From Jeotgalicoccus halotolerans (GTDB lineage Bacteria; Bacillota; Bacilli; Staphylococcales; Salinicoccaceae), in assembly GCF_003387165.1 (NCBI RefSeq), contig NZ_QUMW01000016.1, positions 38,971-102,970 on the forward strand: a stretch of DNA of 64,000 bases, read 5' to 3'. Of this stretch, positions 19,171-27,472 are shown piece by piece; the stretch's first letter is position 1, and every line of letters starts with the position of its first letter. The position numbers and the translations under genes were made by a program. Below the pieces are notes generated by a model. It searched no databases. It was not told where the DNA came from and worked only from the letters and a program-made list of their open reading frames with translations.

Positions 19171-19527
19171 TTACTTTATAAAATCAATCGTAAACGGCGC
19201 TTTGTAAATTTCGCCGTCCGATGATTTAACAATCCCGATAATAATAAATATATAAAATGCGACGGTAATAATCGGTGTCAGTATATAACCGATGAGTATT
19301 ATCGCCGTTAAGCCTGCAATAATTAAATAAATTGTATAGGAAATACCGAAGTTCACTAAATTTCGCAAAGCAACTTCCGTTGCAGGATCATCATCTTTTT
19401 TAATTACCCAGACAATTAACGGACCGATAACGGCGGTAAAAAACATTAACACATAGGTGATAATAACCAGTGTTTTGTCAAAACCGTTATGGACTGTATT
19501 ACTGTAGGACCGTTCATTATTTTCCAT
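19171..19527 (-). CDS. DUF4870 membrane protein, copy B
   Basis: This 118-residue protein has three hydrophobic segments and the KKDDDPATEVALRNLVNFGISYTIY block that defines DUF4870. It is the paralogue of copy A, with a slightly longer, hydrophilic N-terminus (MENNERSYSNTVHNGFDKT). A GGAGGAGG site precedes the ATG. Upstream is a sigma-B-like promoter rather than the sigma-A type of copy A, suggesting stress induction. Function unknown. Confidence 0.85.
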   Translation of the reverse strand: MENNERSYSNTVHNGFDKTLVIITYVLMFFTAVIGPLIVWVIKKDDDPATEVALRNLVNFGISYTIYLIIAGLTAIILIGYILTPIITVAFYIFIIIGIVKSSDGEIYKAPFTIDFIK

Positions 19528-19558
19528 TAAAGCTCTCCTCCTCCGGTTAATTTTATTT

Positions 19559-19584
19559 ATACCCTGTACTATGACTGCAGAAAC
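19559..19584 (-). promoter_or_regulatory. sigma-B-type promoter of DUF4870 copy B
   Basis: GTTTCT (19579-19584), a 14-base spacer and GGGTAT (19559-19564) on the minus strand fit the consensus GTTTWW-N12-15-GGGWAW with one mismatch. Confidence 0.7.
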
Positions 19585-19684
19585 ATCTTTTCGTTCACAT
19601 AATTTATCTATTCCCGCATTTCGCGAATAAGTCTGTACTGATATAATATACTGTATTGATTATAACACTTGTGAGGGAATTTTT

Positions 19685-20590
19685 TTGAATACACATAATA
19701 CTTCAACACACAGTTCGTCAAAATTTATAAATTTGCTGATCGATATAAAATACTTATTAAAAGGTAAGGTCCTCGCTGCCAATGTACTGCCCGTATTTAC
19801 AGCTTACTGGCTCGCTTTGTACTTTAACGGCGAAAACTTTACCGATCACTGGGTGCTTTTTATTTTAACGATGGCCGGCAGCACCCTCGTTATTTCCGGT
19901 GCACTGATGTTCAATAACTGGTTTGAATACGATCTTGATAAAAAAATGGACCGTACTCAGCAGCGTCCGACCGTTACCGGCTCTTTTCCTTTAAAAGGTG
20001 TACTGATTGCTGCGGTCGCAACGACAGTAATCGGACTGGCTCTCATGCTGATAACAACAATAGAAGCAGCAGTATATTCATTTTTAGGCTGGTTCTTCTA
20101 CGTCGTCCTGTATACATTCTGGTCGAAACGCCGGTACACAATTAATACGATAATAGGCAGTATCTCCGGTGCATTTACACCGCTGATCGGCTGGGCTGTA
20201 ATTGCCCCCGCTGCTCATGTTGTCCCGATTGCCTTATTCTACATATTAATTATATGGCAAATTCCGCATACGCTGGCTATCGCTGTTAAACGCCTCGCTG
20301 ACTATACAAGAGCCGGCGTGCCGATGCTTCCGGTCGTTATCGGAGTCGATGCGACGATCAGACAAAACCTGTATTATGTTATCGCCCTCGTGCCTGTGCC
20401 GTTTATCCTGCTTGGAACATTCGGCTGGATATTCTTTACCGTCTCGCTGATTCTGACTTTAGGATGGATTTTCCTGTCTGTGAAAGGATTGCAGACTGAT
20501 AATAAAGAGCGCTGGGCAAATATTAATTTAAAATATTCACTGATATATCTAATCATCTTATTTATATTGATGATTGTGCTGACGATATAA
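19685..20590 (+). CDS. ctaB: protoheme IX farnesyltransferase (haem O synthase)
   Basis: This 301-residue UbiA-family enzyme has about nine membrane helices. The first prenyl-diphosphate motif is NNWFEYDLDKKMDRTQQRP and the second region is KRLADYTRAGVPMLPVVIG, as in CtaB/CyoE. It converts haem B to haem O for the terminal oxidase. The start is TTG at 19685 after GTGAGGG; no ATG fits. No ctaA or oxidase genes are adjacent. The gene is isolated between a divergent DUF4870 gene and a terminator. Confidence 0.92.
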   Translation: MNTHNTSTHSSSKFINLLIDIKYLLKGKVLAANVLPVFTAYWLALYFNGENFTDHWVLFILTMAGSTLVISGALMFNNWFEYDLDKKMDRTQQRPTVTGSFPLKGVLIAAVATTVIGLALMLITTIEAAVYSFLGWFFYVVLYTFWSKRRYTINTIIGSISGAFTPLIGWAVIAPAAHVVPIALFYILIIWQIPHTLAIAVKRLADYTRAGVPMLPVVIGVDATIRQNLYYVIALVPVPFILLGTFGWIFFTVSLILTLGWIFLSVKGLQTDNKERWANINLKYSLIYLIILFILMIVLTI

Positions 20591-20640
20591 AACAAGCCTG
20601 AAATGGCTGATTGAGACTGGTCATTTCAGGTTTGTTTTTT
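20591..20640 (+). terminator. ctaB terminator
   Basis: AACAAGCCTGAAATG (20591-20605) pairs with CATTTCAGGTTTGTT (20622-20636) with two G-U pairs, followed by TTTT. Confidence 0.88.
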
Positions 20641-20678
20641 AAAGTCATTTTAGATAGACAGTTCTTTTCGTCGAAATC

Positions 20679-20710
20679 AAAAAAGCACTCACAGAGGAGT
20701 GCTTTTAAAA
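20679..20710 (-). terminator. metNIQ operon terminator
   Basis: AAAAGCACTC (20681-20690) pairs with GAGTGCTTTT (20697-20706); symmetrical A/T flanks allow function on either strand. Confidence 0.85.
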
Positions 20711-20718
20711 AATCTCTG

Positions 20719-21549
20719 CTATTCAGCTGGAATAATAGTGCCGTCGTATTCTTCTTCAATGAACTGAACCATTTCTTCCGATTGCAATACTTCGATTAAT
20801 CTTTGCAGTTCCGGACGTTCTTCATCGCCTGTTCTTACAGCGATAAGGTTAGCGTATGGCGAGTCTCCTTCCTCTACAGCAATTGAATCGTCAACCGGGC
20901 TTAAGCCCCCGTCGATCGCGAAGTTCGCGTTGATAATTACTGCAGGCGCCTCGTTATTTTCGTACATGCTTACCAGCAGCTCAGGTGCTGTATTGTTATC
21001 GAACTCAAAATTGTGCGGGTTTTCTGTTATATCATCAAATGTCGCATCCTGGATTTCGATGCCTTCTTCGATTTCAACCAGACCTGCATTTACGAAGAAT
21101 GACAGGAAACGTCCTTCTTCAGCAGGGTTATTCGACACTAAAATTGTCGACCCGTCAGGAATATCTTCCAGTGAATCATAATCGTTTGAATATACTGCCA
21201 TTGGCTCTATATGTACGTTGCCGATGCTTGTTAAATCATAACCGTGCGATTCAGTTTCACCATCCAAGTAAGGTGTATGCTGGAAGAAATTAGCATCCAC
21301 TTCTTCATCAGCAAGCAATCTGTTAGGCGTAGTGTAGTCGTTAACGATTTCCACGTTAACTGTGATATCTTCTTCAGCTAAAATATCAGCTGCTCTTTCT
21401 AAAATTTCAGCGTGCGGTGCAGGTGATGCCGCAACTGAGATTTCAGTCGGCTCTCCTTCAGCACTTTCTTCTGAGTCAGAACCGTTACCGCAGGCTGCTA
21501 AAACTAATACGAGTGCAAACAGAGTGACAATACCAAAAATCTTCTTCAT
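20719..21549 (-). CDS. metQ: methionine ABC transporter binding lipoprotein
   Basis: This 276-residue protein has a lipoprotein signal ending LVLVLAAC (Cys20), an acidic linker and a NlpA/MetQ domain (ISVAASPAPHAEIL, DANFFQHTPYLD, NNPAEEGRFL). It captures methionine outside the membrane for MetNI. I chose the ATG at 21549 because the signal peptide starts there; the longer start at 21624 runs into metI. Last gene of metN-metI-metQ. Confidence 0.94.
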   Translation of the reverse strand: MKKIFGIVTLFALVLVLAACGNGSDSEESAEGEPTEISVAASPAPHAEILERAADILAEEDITVNVEIVNDYTTPNRLLADEEVDANFFQHTPYLDGETESHGYDLTSIGNVHIEPMAVYSNDYDSLEDIPDGSTILVSNNPAEEGRFLSFFVNAGLVEIEEGIEIQDATFDDITENPHNFEFDNNTAPELLVSMYENNEAPAVIINANFAIDGGLSPVDDSIAVEEGDSPYANLIAVRTGDEERPELQRLIEVLQSEEMVQFIEEEYDGTIIPAE

Positions 21550-21586
21550 GTAATAGCCTCTTTTCATTATAGTTTTTATTGTTAGA

Positions 21587-22279
21587 TCAGCGTTTATCGA
21601 CTGCTTTAGACAGAGTATCTCCAATAATCTGGATGATAAAAACGATGATCAGGATTACTACAGTTGCAACGAGTGTGACATCCGGCTGGTTTCTTGTGAA
21701 GCCGACCATATAGGCGAGGTTACCAAGACCTCCCGCACCGATAACTCCGGCGATTGCAGTAGAGCCGACAAGCATAATTGATGTCACTGTGATACCGGAA
21801 ATGAGAGCAGGCAGCGATTCCGGAATCAACACTTTCCAAATGATAGTCCACGCGTTCGCTCCCATCGATTCAGCCGCTTCAATAACACCCTTGTCGATTT
21901 CCTTCAGACCGATTTCAACGAGACGGGCAAAGAAGGGCGCTGCACCGATAATCAGTGCAGGAAGCGCACCATTTGAACCCATTACCGTTCCCATAATTGC
22001 TTTTGTGAAGGGCATAATTAAAATAATTAAAATGATAAACGGTATTGCTCTGAAGAGGTTAACAATAAATGATGTTGCGCCGTAAACCGGTTTTGACACA
22101 CCGTTATGACTTTTATTCGATAAGAATAAAATAATACCGAGTATCAGCCCGATCAGGAAGGCCAGTGCAGTTGCTATCACGGTCATATAAATTGTTTCGT
22201 AAGTCGCTTCTAAAACTGCATCCCATTTCACGTTTTCGAAGGCGAACATTTCTTTAAATGCTGTCAGAAATTCATTCAT
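21587..22279 (-). CDS. metI: methionine ABC transporter permease
   Basis: This 230-residue permease has about five membrane helices and the BPD_transp_1 EAA loop AAESMGANAWTIIWKVLIPESLP. It overlaps metN by 4 bases and is followed by metQ. Standard MetI. Confidence 0.95.
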   Translation of the reverse strand: MNEFLTAFKEMFAFENVKWDAVLEATYETIYMTVIATALAFLIGLILGIILFLSNKSHNGVSKPVYGATSFIVNLFRAIPFIILIILIMPFTKAIMGTVMGSNGALPALIIGAAPFFARLVEIGLKEIDKGVIEAAESMGANAWTIIWKVLIPESLPALISGITVTSIMLVGSTAIAGVIGAGGLGNLAYMVGFTRNQPDVTLVATVVILIIVFIIQIIGDTLSKAVDKR

Positions 22280-23298
22280 TTACTTTCAACCTCCAGCGTG
22301 ACATCGTGTTTTTTAAACTCTGCAGTAATTTGTTCCAGTGTTTCCTGATTAATATCTAGGGCGATATAAAGATGACCGTATGATTCCTGATTCGTCTGCT
22401 TAATATTTCCTGACAGGATATTTACATCAAGACCGTAATTCCGGATAACTTGAGAGACAATCGGCGATTTTGTGCGGGTGCCGACAAATGTCAGCTTAAC
22501 GATAGTTGAAGTCGGGAAAGCTTCTTTTATTTCTTCCATGGCTACTGCGTGGTCGTCATCCGAAATATCATCCTTAACGAAACGTTTCGTTACATTTGAC
22601 TGGGGATTCTGGAACAGTTCGATAACCGCCCCCACTTCCACTACTTTACCGTTTTCCATGACAGCTGCCCGGTCGCATATTTTTCTGATAACATGCATTT
22701 CGTGCGTAATCAGCACGATGGTCAAGTTCATCTTTTTCGTAATATCGACGAGCAGGTCAAGCACTTCATCTGTCGTTTCAGGATCCAGAGCACTGGTTGC
22801 TTCATCGCACAGCAGAACCTGTGGTTCATTCGACAGCGCTCTCGCAATGCCGACGCGCTGTTTCTGGCCGCCGGACAGCTCACTCGGGTAGTTGTTTTCG
22901 CGGCCTTCCAGACCAACCAGCCTTATCAGTTCCGAAACACGCAGCTGCCGTTCTTTTTTAGGTACACCTGCGATTTCCAGCGAAAAGCTGATATTTTCAG
23001 CGACAGTCCGTGACCAGAGCAGGTTAAAATGCTGAAATATCATCGATACTTTTTGACGTTTTTGCCGCAGTTCTTTCATCGTCATGCCGCTGATTTCATC
23101 ACCGGTTACTGTAACAGTCCCTTCCGTCGGCTGCTCCAGTCCGTTCAAAAGACGAATCAGCGTGGATTTGCCGGCGCCCGAGTAGCCGATAACTCCAAAA
23201 ATTTCACCTTTCTTCACATTCAGACCGACATGATCTACTGCCGTTATATTTTGATTTTTAGTTTTAAATATTTTAGTCACATTACTAATATCTATCAT
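22276..23298 (-). CDS. metN: methionine ABC transporter ATPase with NIL domain
   Basis: This 340-residue protein has Walker A GYSGAGKST, signature LSGGQKQRVGIARAL and Walker B VLLCDEATSALDP. A C-terminal NIL domain (about 265-340) binds methionine and gives trans-inhibition in the family. It is the first gene of the operon, directly after a SAM-I riboswitch, which confirms methionine as substrate. Confidence 0.96.
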   Translation of the reverse strand: MIDISNVTKIFKTKNQNITAVDHVGLNVKKGEIFGVIGYSGAGKSTLIRLLNGLEQPTEGTVTVTGDEISGMTMKELRQKRQKVSMIFQHFNLLWSRTVAENISFSLEIAGVPKKERQLRVSELIRLVGLEGRENNYPSELSGGQKQRVGIARALSNEPQVLLCDEATSALDPETTDEVLDLLVDITKKMNLTIVLITHEMHVIRKICDRAAVMENGKVVEVGAVIELFQNPQSNVTKRFVKDDISDDDHAVAMEEIKEAFPTSTIVKLTFVGTRTKSPIVSQVIRNYGLDVNILSGNIKQTNQESYGHLYIALDINQETLEQITAEFKKHDVTLEVESK

Positions 23299-23333
23299 TA
23301 TATATAAATCCCTTCCCTTTCCAGGAGAACAAT

Positions 23334-23364
23334 TAAAAAAACCTACTCCAAAAATGAGTAGGCT
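23334..23364 (-). terminator. SAM riboswitch terminator
   Basis: CCTACTC (23342-23348) pairs with GAGTAGG (23356-23362); TTTTTTT follows on the minus strand. Confidence 0.92.
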
Positions 23365-23368
23365 TTTA

Positions 23369-23482
23369 AACGTTCATTACGCCTCTCATCTGAGGATATT
23401 AATCCAGTGATTTGGCACCTTGTCACGATGACGGTTGCCGTGGCTTCTAAGGGCACATCCCTCCACCACTCTTGATAAGAGT
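23369..23482 (-). ncRNA. SAM-I riboswitch (S box)
   Basis: The minus strand carries CTTATCAAGAG, GGAGGGA, TGTGCCC, GAAGCC-CGGCAACC and ACAAGGTGCCAA in order, the full S-box core. It lies between a sigma-A promoter and a terminator before metN, so SAM should shut off methionine import. Confidence 0.97.
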
Positions 23483-23501
23483 TAATATTTGATTGAAATT
23501 C

Positions 23502-23530
23502 ATATTATCAGACTATTCTTTCTTAGTCAA
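23502..23530 (-). promoter_or_regulatory. promoter of the S box-metNIQ transcript
   Basis: TTGACT (23525-23530), a 17-base spacer and TAATAT (23502-23507) on the minus strand. The -35 overlaps the stop codon of the upstream gene. Confidence 0.75.
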
Positions 23531-23837
23531 TCAGAAATTTTTCCAGAACCTCGTTTAAGTAAGTAACAGATTGAAATGCGTAGACTTCCCTGACGAGTTT
23601 GCCGTTTTTAAACAGCAGCAGTGCCGGCGCAGAACGAATCTGATATTTATCTATCAGTGTTTTATAAAAATTTAAGTTGATGCGTTCATAGCTGATTTCT
23701 CTTGCAGCAGCCGCGACGCTGAGCATCGTTTCTGAGATATCGCATGTTTTGCACATCGTTGCATAGCCAAAAATAATATAATGCTCTCTATCCTGTATAT
23801 TCTTTAATATATTTTCCGTTGAGATTGTTTCCTTCAC
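23523..23837 (-). CDS. thioredoxin-like protein, YusE type
   Basis: This 104-residue thioredoxin-fold protein has FGYATMCKTCD (Cys29, Cys32) and the cis-Pro region SAPALLLFKNGKLVRE. The probable start is GTG at 23837, eleven bases after AAAGG, which makes it overlap the Toprim gene by 50 bases. The only later Met is too close to the active site. The neighbours match the Bacillus yusE-yusF-gcvH-yusI group. The specific substrate is unknown. Confidence 0.83.
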   Translation of the reverse strand: MKETISTENILKNIQDREHYIIFGYATMCKTCDISETMLSVAAAAREISYERINLNFYKTLIDKYQIRSAPALLLFKNGKLVREVYAFQSVTYLNEVLEKFLID

Positions 23838-24204
23838 GATAAAACTTACCTTTCATTATTAAGCTCGTATCTACATAAAAACCGTGTCTGAGCAAGAGGT
23901 TTGCAAGGTAGTCATGCGGACAGCGTCCTACTTCCCCGAATTTGGGATCTATATAAATATGCGTACTTTCACTAAGATGTTTTTTAAACCATTTACGAAT
24001 TTTTCTTCCTTCCTTATCCGCGTCGGATAAAATGAATATTTGAGAATCGCCAAGCTGATCAATAATCTCATCCAGTTTTGAAATACCCATCGTCCCGAAG
24101 GTGCAAATTATCTGTACAGGTTCCACCAGCACTTCTTCCAATCTGCGCTTATCCGTTTTCCCCTCAACAATGAGTACTTTATCAGAAAGATTCATCCGTA
24201 TCAC
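23788..24204 (-). CDS. Toprim-domain protein, YusF type
   Basis: This 138-residue protein starts with a Toprim fold: VLIVEGKTDKRRLEE supplies the catalytic Glu and FILSDADKEGRKIRKW the DxD. It resembles ribonuclease M5-like small Toprim proteins (YusF). It may bind or cut structured RNA, but no activity is known. Its 3' end overlaps the thioredoxin-like gene in another frame. Confidence 0.83.
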   Translation of the reverse strand: MIRMNLSDKVLIVEGKTDKRRLEEVLVEPVQIICTFGTMGISKLDEIIDQLGDSQIFILSDADKEGRKIRKWFKKHLSESTHIYIDPKFGEVGRCPHDYLANLLLRHGFYVDTSLIMKGKFYREGNNLNGKYIKEYTG

Positions 24205-24253
24205 CCTTAGTTAAATTTTTAATATAAATTCACTTTAAGCAATAAATATAGGT

Positions 24254-24285
24254 TTTAAAAAAACTCCGGACAAAAGTCCAGAGCT
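24254..24285 (-). terminator. gcvH terminator
   Basis: Arms 24264-24271 and 24276-24283 pair with one G-U on the minus strand, followed by seven T. Confidence 0.87.
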
Positions 24286-24291
24286 AAGTTA

Positions 24292-24672
24292 TTATTTCTC
24301 GATTACTGCCTGGTAACCAGCAGCATCAAGAAGGTTATCTAATTCGCTTTCATCTGAAAGTTCAACTTTCAGCATCCAAGCACCTTCGTATGGATTTTCG
24401 TTAACAAGCTCCGGACTGTCCTCAAGCTCTTCGTTAACAGCAACTATAGAACCGGAAACCGGTGCATATAATTCAGAAACAGTTTTCACTGATTCCACGC
24501 TGCCGAAAGAATCACCTGTAGAGATATCGTCGCCTTCTTCTGGAAGTTCGACAAATACGATATCTCCAAGTTCAGACTGTGCAAAGTCAGTAATACCGAT
24601 TGTTACAGTATTTCCTTCAACTTTAATCCACTCATGATCTTCGCTGTACTTTAAATCTTGTGGTAATGACAC
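24292..24672 (-). CDS. gcvH: glycine cleavage system H protein
   Basis: This 126-residue protein has the lipoyl-attachment motif [17 protein letters not shown] (Lys63) and the typical [26 protein letters not shown]. GcvH shuttles the aminomethyl group in glycine cleavage and, in Firmicutes, is an obligate intermediate for lipoyl transfer to other dehydrogenases. The P and T proteins are not nearby. It has its own terminator. Confidence 0.97.
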   Translation of the reverse strand: MSLPQDLKYSEDHEWIKVEGNTVTIGITDFAQSELGDIVFVELPEEGDDISTGDSFGSVESVKTVSELYAPVSGSIVAVNEELEDSPELVNENPYEGAWMLKVELSDESELDNLLDAAGYQAVIEK

Positions 24673-24738
24673 GCTAAAACCTCCCTTTTAACTTATCATA
24701 CTTATTGTTGCACAATTGCCGTACTTTAGGCAAGTGAA

Positions 24739-25095
24739 TTAATTCAATAATGCATTTTTATAAGTTTCTTCTTTAAAACCTAATAACACATCATCATCAA
24801 GTACAACCATCGGCCGCTTAATCAGCATGCCGTCACTTGCGAGCAGTTCCAGCTTCTCTTCTTCACTCAGATCTTGAAGACGTTCTTTTAATCCGAGCTC
24901 TTTAAATTTAGTGCCCCGCTTGTTAAAAAAGTCATCAATTGAATGCGACGATTTGTCGAGGATACCTTTCAGCGTATCTTTAGCCGGTACTTGCTTAACC
25001 ATATCAATTTCAGTAAACTCCAGATTATTATCTGCTAAAAACTTTTTGCCCTTGCGGCAGGTCGTGCATTTAGGGTATTCGTAAAATGTAATCAT
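24739..25095 (-). CDS. ArsC/Spx-superfamily protein, YusI type
   Basis: This 118-residue protein starts MITFYEYPKCTTCRKGKKFL at 25095 after GGGAGG; a longer start at 25167 lies in non-coding sequence. CTTCRK is the CxxC of the Spx/YusI branch and LIKRPMVV the family cis-Pro block. It is not a proven arsenate reductase, and no ars genes are near. It may be a thiol oxidoreductase or an Spx-like regulator. Function unknown. Confidence 0.84.
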   Translation of the reverse strand: MITFYEYPKCTTCRKGKKFLADNNLEFTEIDMVKQVPAKDTLKGILDKSSHSIDDFFNKRGTKFKELGLKERLQDLSEEEKLELLASDGMLIKRPMVVLDDDVLLGFKEETYKNALLN

Positions 25096-25171
25096 TTTTA
25101 TCCTCCCGAATAAGAAATTATTCTTACACTTATAATACCCCAGATAAAGTAAATTAGACATATGCAAAAAC

Positions 25172-25210
25172 GAAAAAAGTCCGAAACCTCAGGGGAAGGT
25201 TTCGGACAAA
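25172..25210 (-). terminator. terminator downstream of aroD
   Basis: GTCCGAAACC (25179-25188) pairs perfectly with GGTTTCGGAC (25198-25207); TTTTTT follows on the minus strand. The 100 bases between it and the aroD stop show no gene. Confidence 0.88.
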
Positions 25211-25311
25211 GGGGCTGGGGAGAAGAGTTAAGTTTTCATATCCTCTGGTTCCCATTTTATCAGCTGGGTATTATTCTTTCGTTAACCTGCTGTAAAGATT
25301 GCTTAATATTT

Positions 25312-26028
25312 TTATCTGGTAAATATTTCACGCAAGTGTGTTACATGAATCTGTCCCGGAGCCGCATCCCTTGATACAAAGCCGTAGGTGAATGCCGAAG
25401 CCGCTTCTCCCTCTGCCGTACGCGTGTCTTTTCCGAGTTCTCCCATAGAGATTCCAATTATTCTGTCTCCGTACTTTTGTTTAGCACTTTTCACAGCTCC
25501 AGTGACTTTGTCCACATCCTTCATTTCATGAGGGAAGTAAGCAACTTTGTATAAATCTCCGCCGAGCGTGTGCATTTTATTAATAATCGATAAAATTTCC
25601 TCACTAGACGGTGTACGCTTAAAATCGTGATGACTCATCAGGCATTTCACATTATTGTCACGTGCCGTTTTGGAGACAGATTCGATAATTTTATCGCCGG
25701 ACTGAACTTCGATATCAATATAGTCAATATCCATTGTCTGGCAGACAGCGTTTAAGAGCGCTTCGTACTCAACTGTTGTTTTTGAACCGCTGCCGCCCTC
25801 TTTCGCTGTGCGGTATGTATAAATAATTTCTTTTTTCAGCGGTTTAAAAGAATCTATGATATATCTGACTTTTTTGCCGTGATCCTCGCGGTTTAACGCA
25901 TCGAAAACATCTCCGCGTATTTCCACGATATCAAAAGCGTCTATATTCTCTTTCGCTTTTTGAATTTCTTCTTTAATTTCGTCATCATTATGACCTGATA
26001 AAGTGACGACAATCTTCGTTGTATTCAT
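25312..26028 (-). CDS. aroD: type I 3-dehydroquinate dehydratase
   Basis: This 238-residue enzyme has the catalytic His in MSHHDF (His133) and the Schiff-base lysine in LYKVAYFP (Lys161). It performs the third step of the shikimate pathway. It stands alone between terminators; no other aro genes are in the window. Confidence 0.93.
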   Translation of the reverse strand: MNTTKIVVTLSGHNDDEIKEEIQKAKENIDAFDIVEIRGDVFDALNREDHGKKVRYIIDSFKPLKKEIIYTYRTAKEGGSGSKTTVEYEALLNAVCQTMDIDYIDIEVQSGDKIIESVSKTARDNNVKCLMSHHDFKRTPSSEEILSIINKMHTLGGDLYKVAYFPHEMKDVDKVTGAVKSAKQKYGDRIIGISMGELGKDTRTAEGEAASAFTYGFVSRDAAPGQIHVTHLREIFTR

Positions 26029-26122
26029 GAATTTTCCCCTTTGTGCATTCTGAATGCGATTGATAGCTATTTCAATCTAATGGTATCATAAAACCATTAT
26101 AGTATCCCGGGGGTTAAAGTAA

Positions 26123-26713
26123 ATGAAAAAAAATAAACTGCTGGCTTTGATGGCATTCTCAGCCATGCTGTTTGCGGCATGCAATGATAATACTGATAAA
26201 GAAAATACAGGCACAGCTGAATCTTCAGAGACTGCAGCTCTTGAAGAGGATAAAGGTCTTTTTGACAGCGAAGAGGAAAATGAAATTGAAATCGATGAAG
26301 TTGATGAAGAAGCAGTCGAATCAGCAAAATCAGAGAACGATAATTATCAGCTGGGTGAACCCGTTGAAATCGGCGGCATTACTGTAACAATTAATGATGC
26401 CGTTATGACAGACGAGCGCAACGATACGAATATTATCGATGTCAGCGGCGTACTCGTTCTGGACATTACATATGAAAACGGCACAGACCAGACATTCCCG
26501 GCAAGACGCGATATTACGCTTGAAGCGGACGGTGAACTCGCACACAGCTACGAACTCGACAGCATCTTTCCTGCCGACCTTGCTCCAGGTGAAAGTATAA
26601 CCGGCCAAATGTCCTACGGCCTAGTATCCGCACCTGAAAATATGGTTGCTGTATTTGAACCCTTGATGAATTCAGAAGGTAAGACTGCGATTTTTGATAT
26701 AGTGGCTGAATAA
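26123..26713 (+). CDS. lipoprotein with DUF4352-like domain
   Basis: This 196-residue protein has a lipoprotein signal ending AMLFAAC (Cys20), a long acidic linker (about 30-75) and a C-terminal Ig-like beta domain with GGITVTINDAVMTDER and PARRDITLEADG, as in DUF4352 surface lipoproteins. It should be anchored on the outer face of the membrane. Ligand unknown. It is monocistronic and divergent from aroD. Confidence 0.83.
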   Translation: MKKNKLLALMAFSAMLFAACNDNTDKENTGTAESSETAALEEDKGLFDSEEENEIEIDEVDEEAVESAKSENDNYQLGEPVEIGGITVTINDAVMTDERNDTNIIDVSGVLVLDITYENGTDQTFPARRDITLEADGELAHSYELDSIFPADLAPGESITGQMSYGLVSAPENMVAVFEPLMNSEGKTAIFDIVAE

Positions 26714-26759
26714 TTTTAGGTTTTGCTGGGTGGCGCGTGCCCCCGTGGATAAATTCATC

Positions 26760-26840
26760 ACTCTTTGACTGACTAAACTCACTACCCGGTCAATGAACCA
26801 AACTCTTTGACTGACTAAACTCACTACCCGGTCAATGAAC
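26760..26840. repeat. two 39-base identical direct repeats
   Basis: Units 26760-26798 and 26802-26840 are identical and separated by CAA. Each begins ACTCTTTGACTGACTAAAC and ends ACCCGGTCAATGAAC; TTGAC and GTCAA inside each unit are inverted. They lie in the 227-base gap between the lipoprotein gene and ohr; nothing else but the ohr terminator is visible there. Confidence 0.95.
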
Positions 26841-26893
26841 GACATAAGATTCCTAAAATCACTATAAAAAATCCAGCATCATCTTTACACCAA

Positions 26894-26922
26894 TAAAAAA
26901 AGAGCCCGCACGGGGCTCTGGT
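26894..26922 (-). terminator. ohr terminator
   Basis: AGAGCCC (26901-26907) pairs with GGGCTCT (26913-26919); seven T follow on the minus strand. Confidence 0.9.
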
Positions 26923-26940
26923 TTTATCTTCTATAAATTA

Positions 26941-27348
26941 TTACACTACTTCTACTGATAAATCCACGTCGATGTTACCGCGTGTTGCTTTAGAGTAAGG
27001 GCAGAAATCGTGTGCCTGCTCTAAATATTTTTCAGCGTCTTCCTGAGACATGTTTTTAACTTTAGCTTTAATATCTACACCAAGTTTAACACCTTCGCCA
27101 TCTTCTTCAAGGCGTACTGTTAAAGTAACTTCCGGCTCTGCATCACGCACACCGCCTTTTTTAATCATTAAATCAAAGGCACCGTTAAAGCAGGAAGCAT
27201 ATCCCGCAGCGAATAACTGTTCAGGGTTAACACCCTCGCCATCCTGATCCGGCGGAATTACCGGTGAATCAATCGCTTTGTCTTCTGTTGCCACGTGACC
27301 TTTGCGGCCCCCTGTGTTTACTGCACTGATTTCATATTTAACTGCCAT
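26941..27348 (-). CDS. ohr: organic hydroperoxide reductase Ohr
   Basis: This 135-residue Ohr/OsmC-family protein has peroxidatic Cys53 in [11 protein letters not shown] and resolving Cys116 in [13 protein letters not shown]. It reduces organic peroxides using lipoylated partners. A possible OhrR operator overlaps its promoter; no ohrR gene is adjacent. AGGAGG precedes the ATG. Confidence 0.95.
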   Translation of the reverse strand: MAVKYEISAVNTGGRKGHVATEDKAIDSPVIPPDQDGEGVNPEQLFAAGYASCFNGAFDLMIKKGGVRDAEPEVTLTVRLEEDGEGVKLGVDIKAKVKNMSQEDAEKYLEQAHDFCPYSKATRGNIDVDLSVEVV

Positions 27349-27375
27349 TATAACTGCCTCCTAATTTTTTAATTA

Positions 27376-27399
27376 CAATTCAATCTTACTAATGAATTG
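27376..27399 (-). promoter_or_regulatory. possible OhrR/MarR-type operator at the ohr promoter
   Basis: CAATTCA (27376-27382) and TGAATTG (27393-27399) are perfect inverted arms. The left arm reads TACAATTCAAT, like the TACAATT half-site of the B. subtilis OhrR box. On the minus strand TTGGAT-N18-TAAGAT places the operator across the -10. Confidence 0.5.
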
Positions 27400-27429
27400 A
27401 ACTTATATCCAAACATAACATTTATTCAC

Positions 27430-27464
27430 AAAAATGAAGCCGCAATAAATACAGCCTCATTTTC
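27430..27464 (-). terminator. csbD terminator
   Basis: AATGAAGC (27433-27440) pairs with GCCTCATT (27454-27461) with one G-U on the minus strand, then TTTTTG. Confidence 0.7.
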
Positions 27465-27472
27465 GCTCTTAT

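Noticed and set aside
24739..25095. Arsenate resistance gene arsC.
   Set aside because: CxxC and YusI-type motifs and the absence of other ars genes point to the Spx/YusI branch.
26714..26759. GC-rich imperfect palindrome after the lipoprotein gene as a terminator.
   Set aside because: Poor stem and no T tract on the plus strand.
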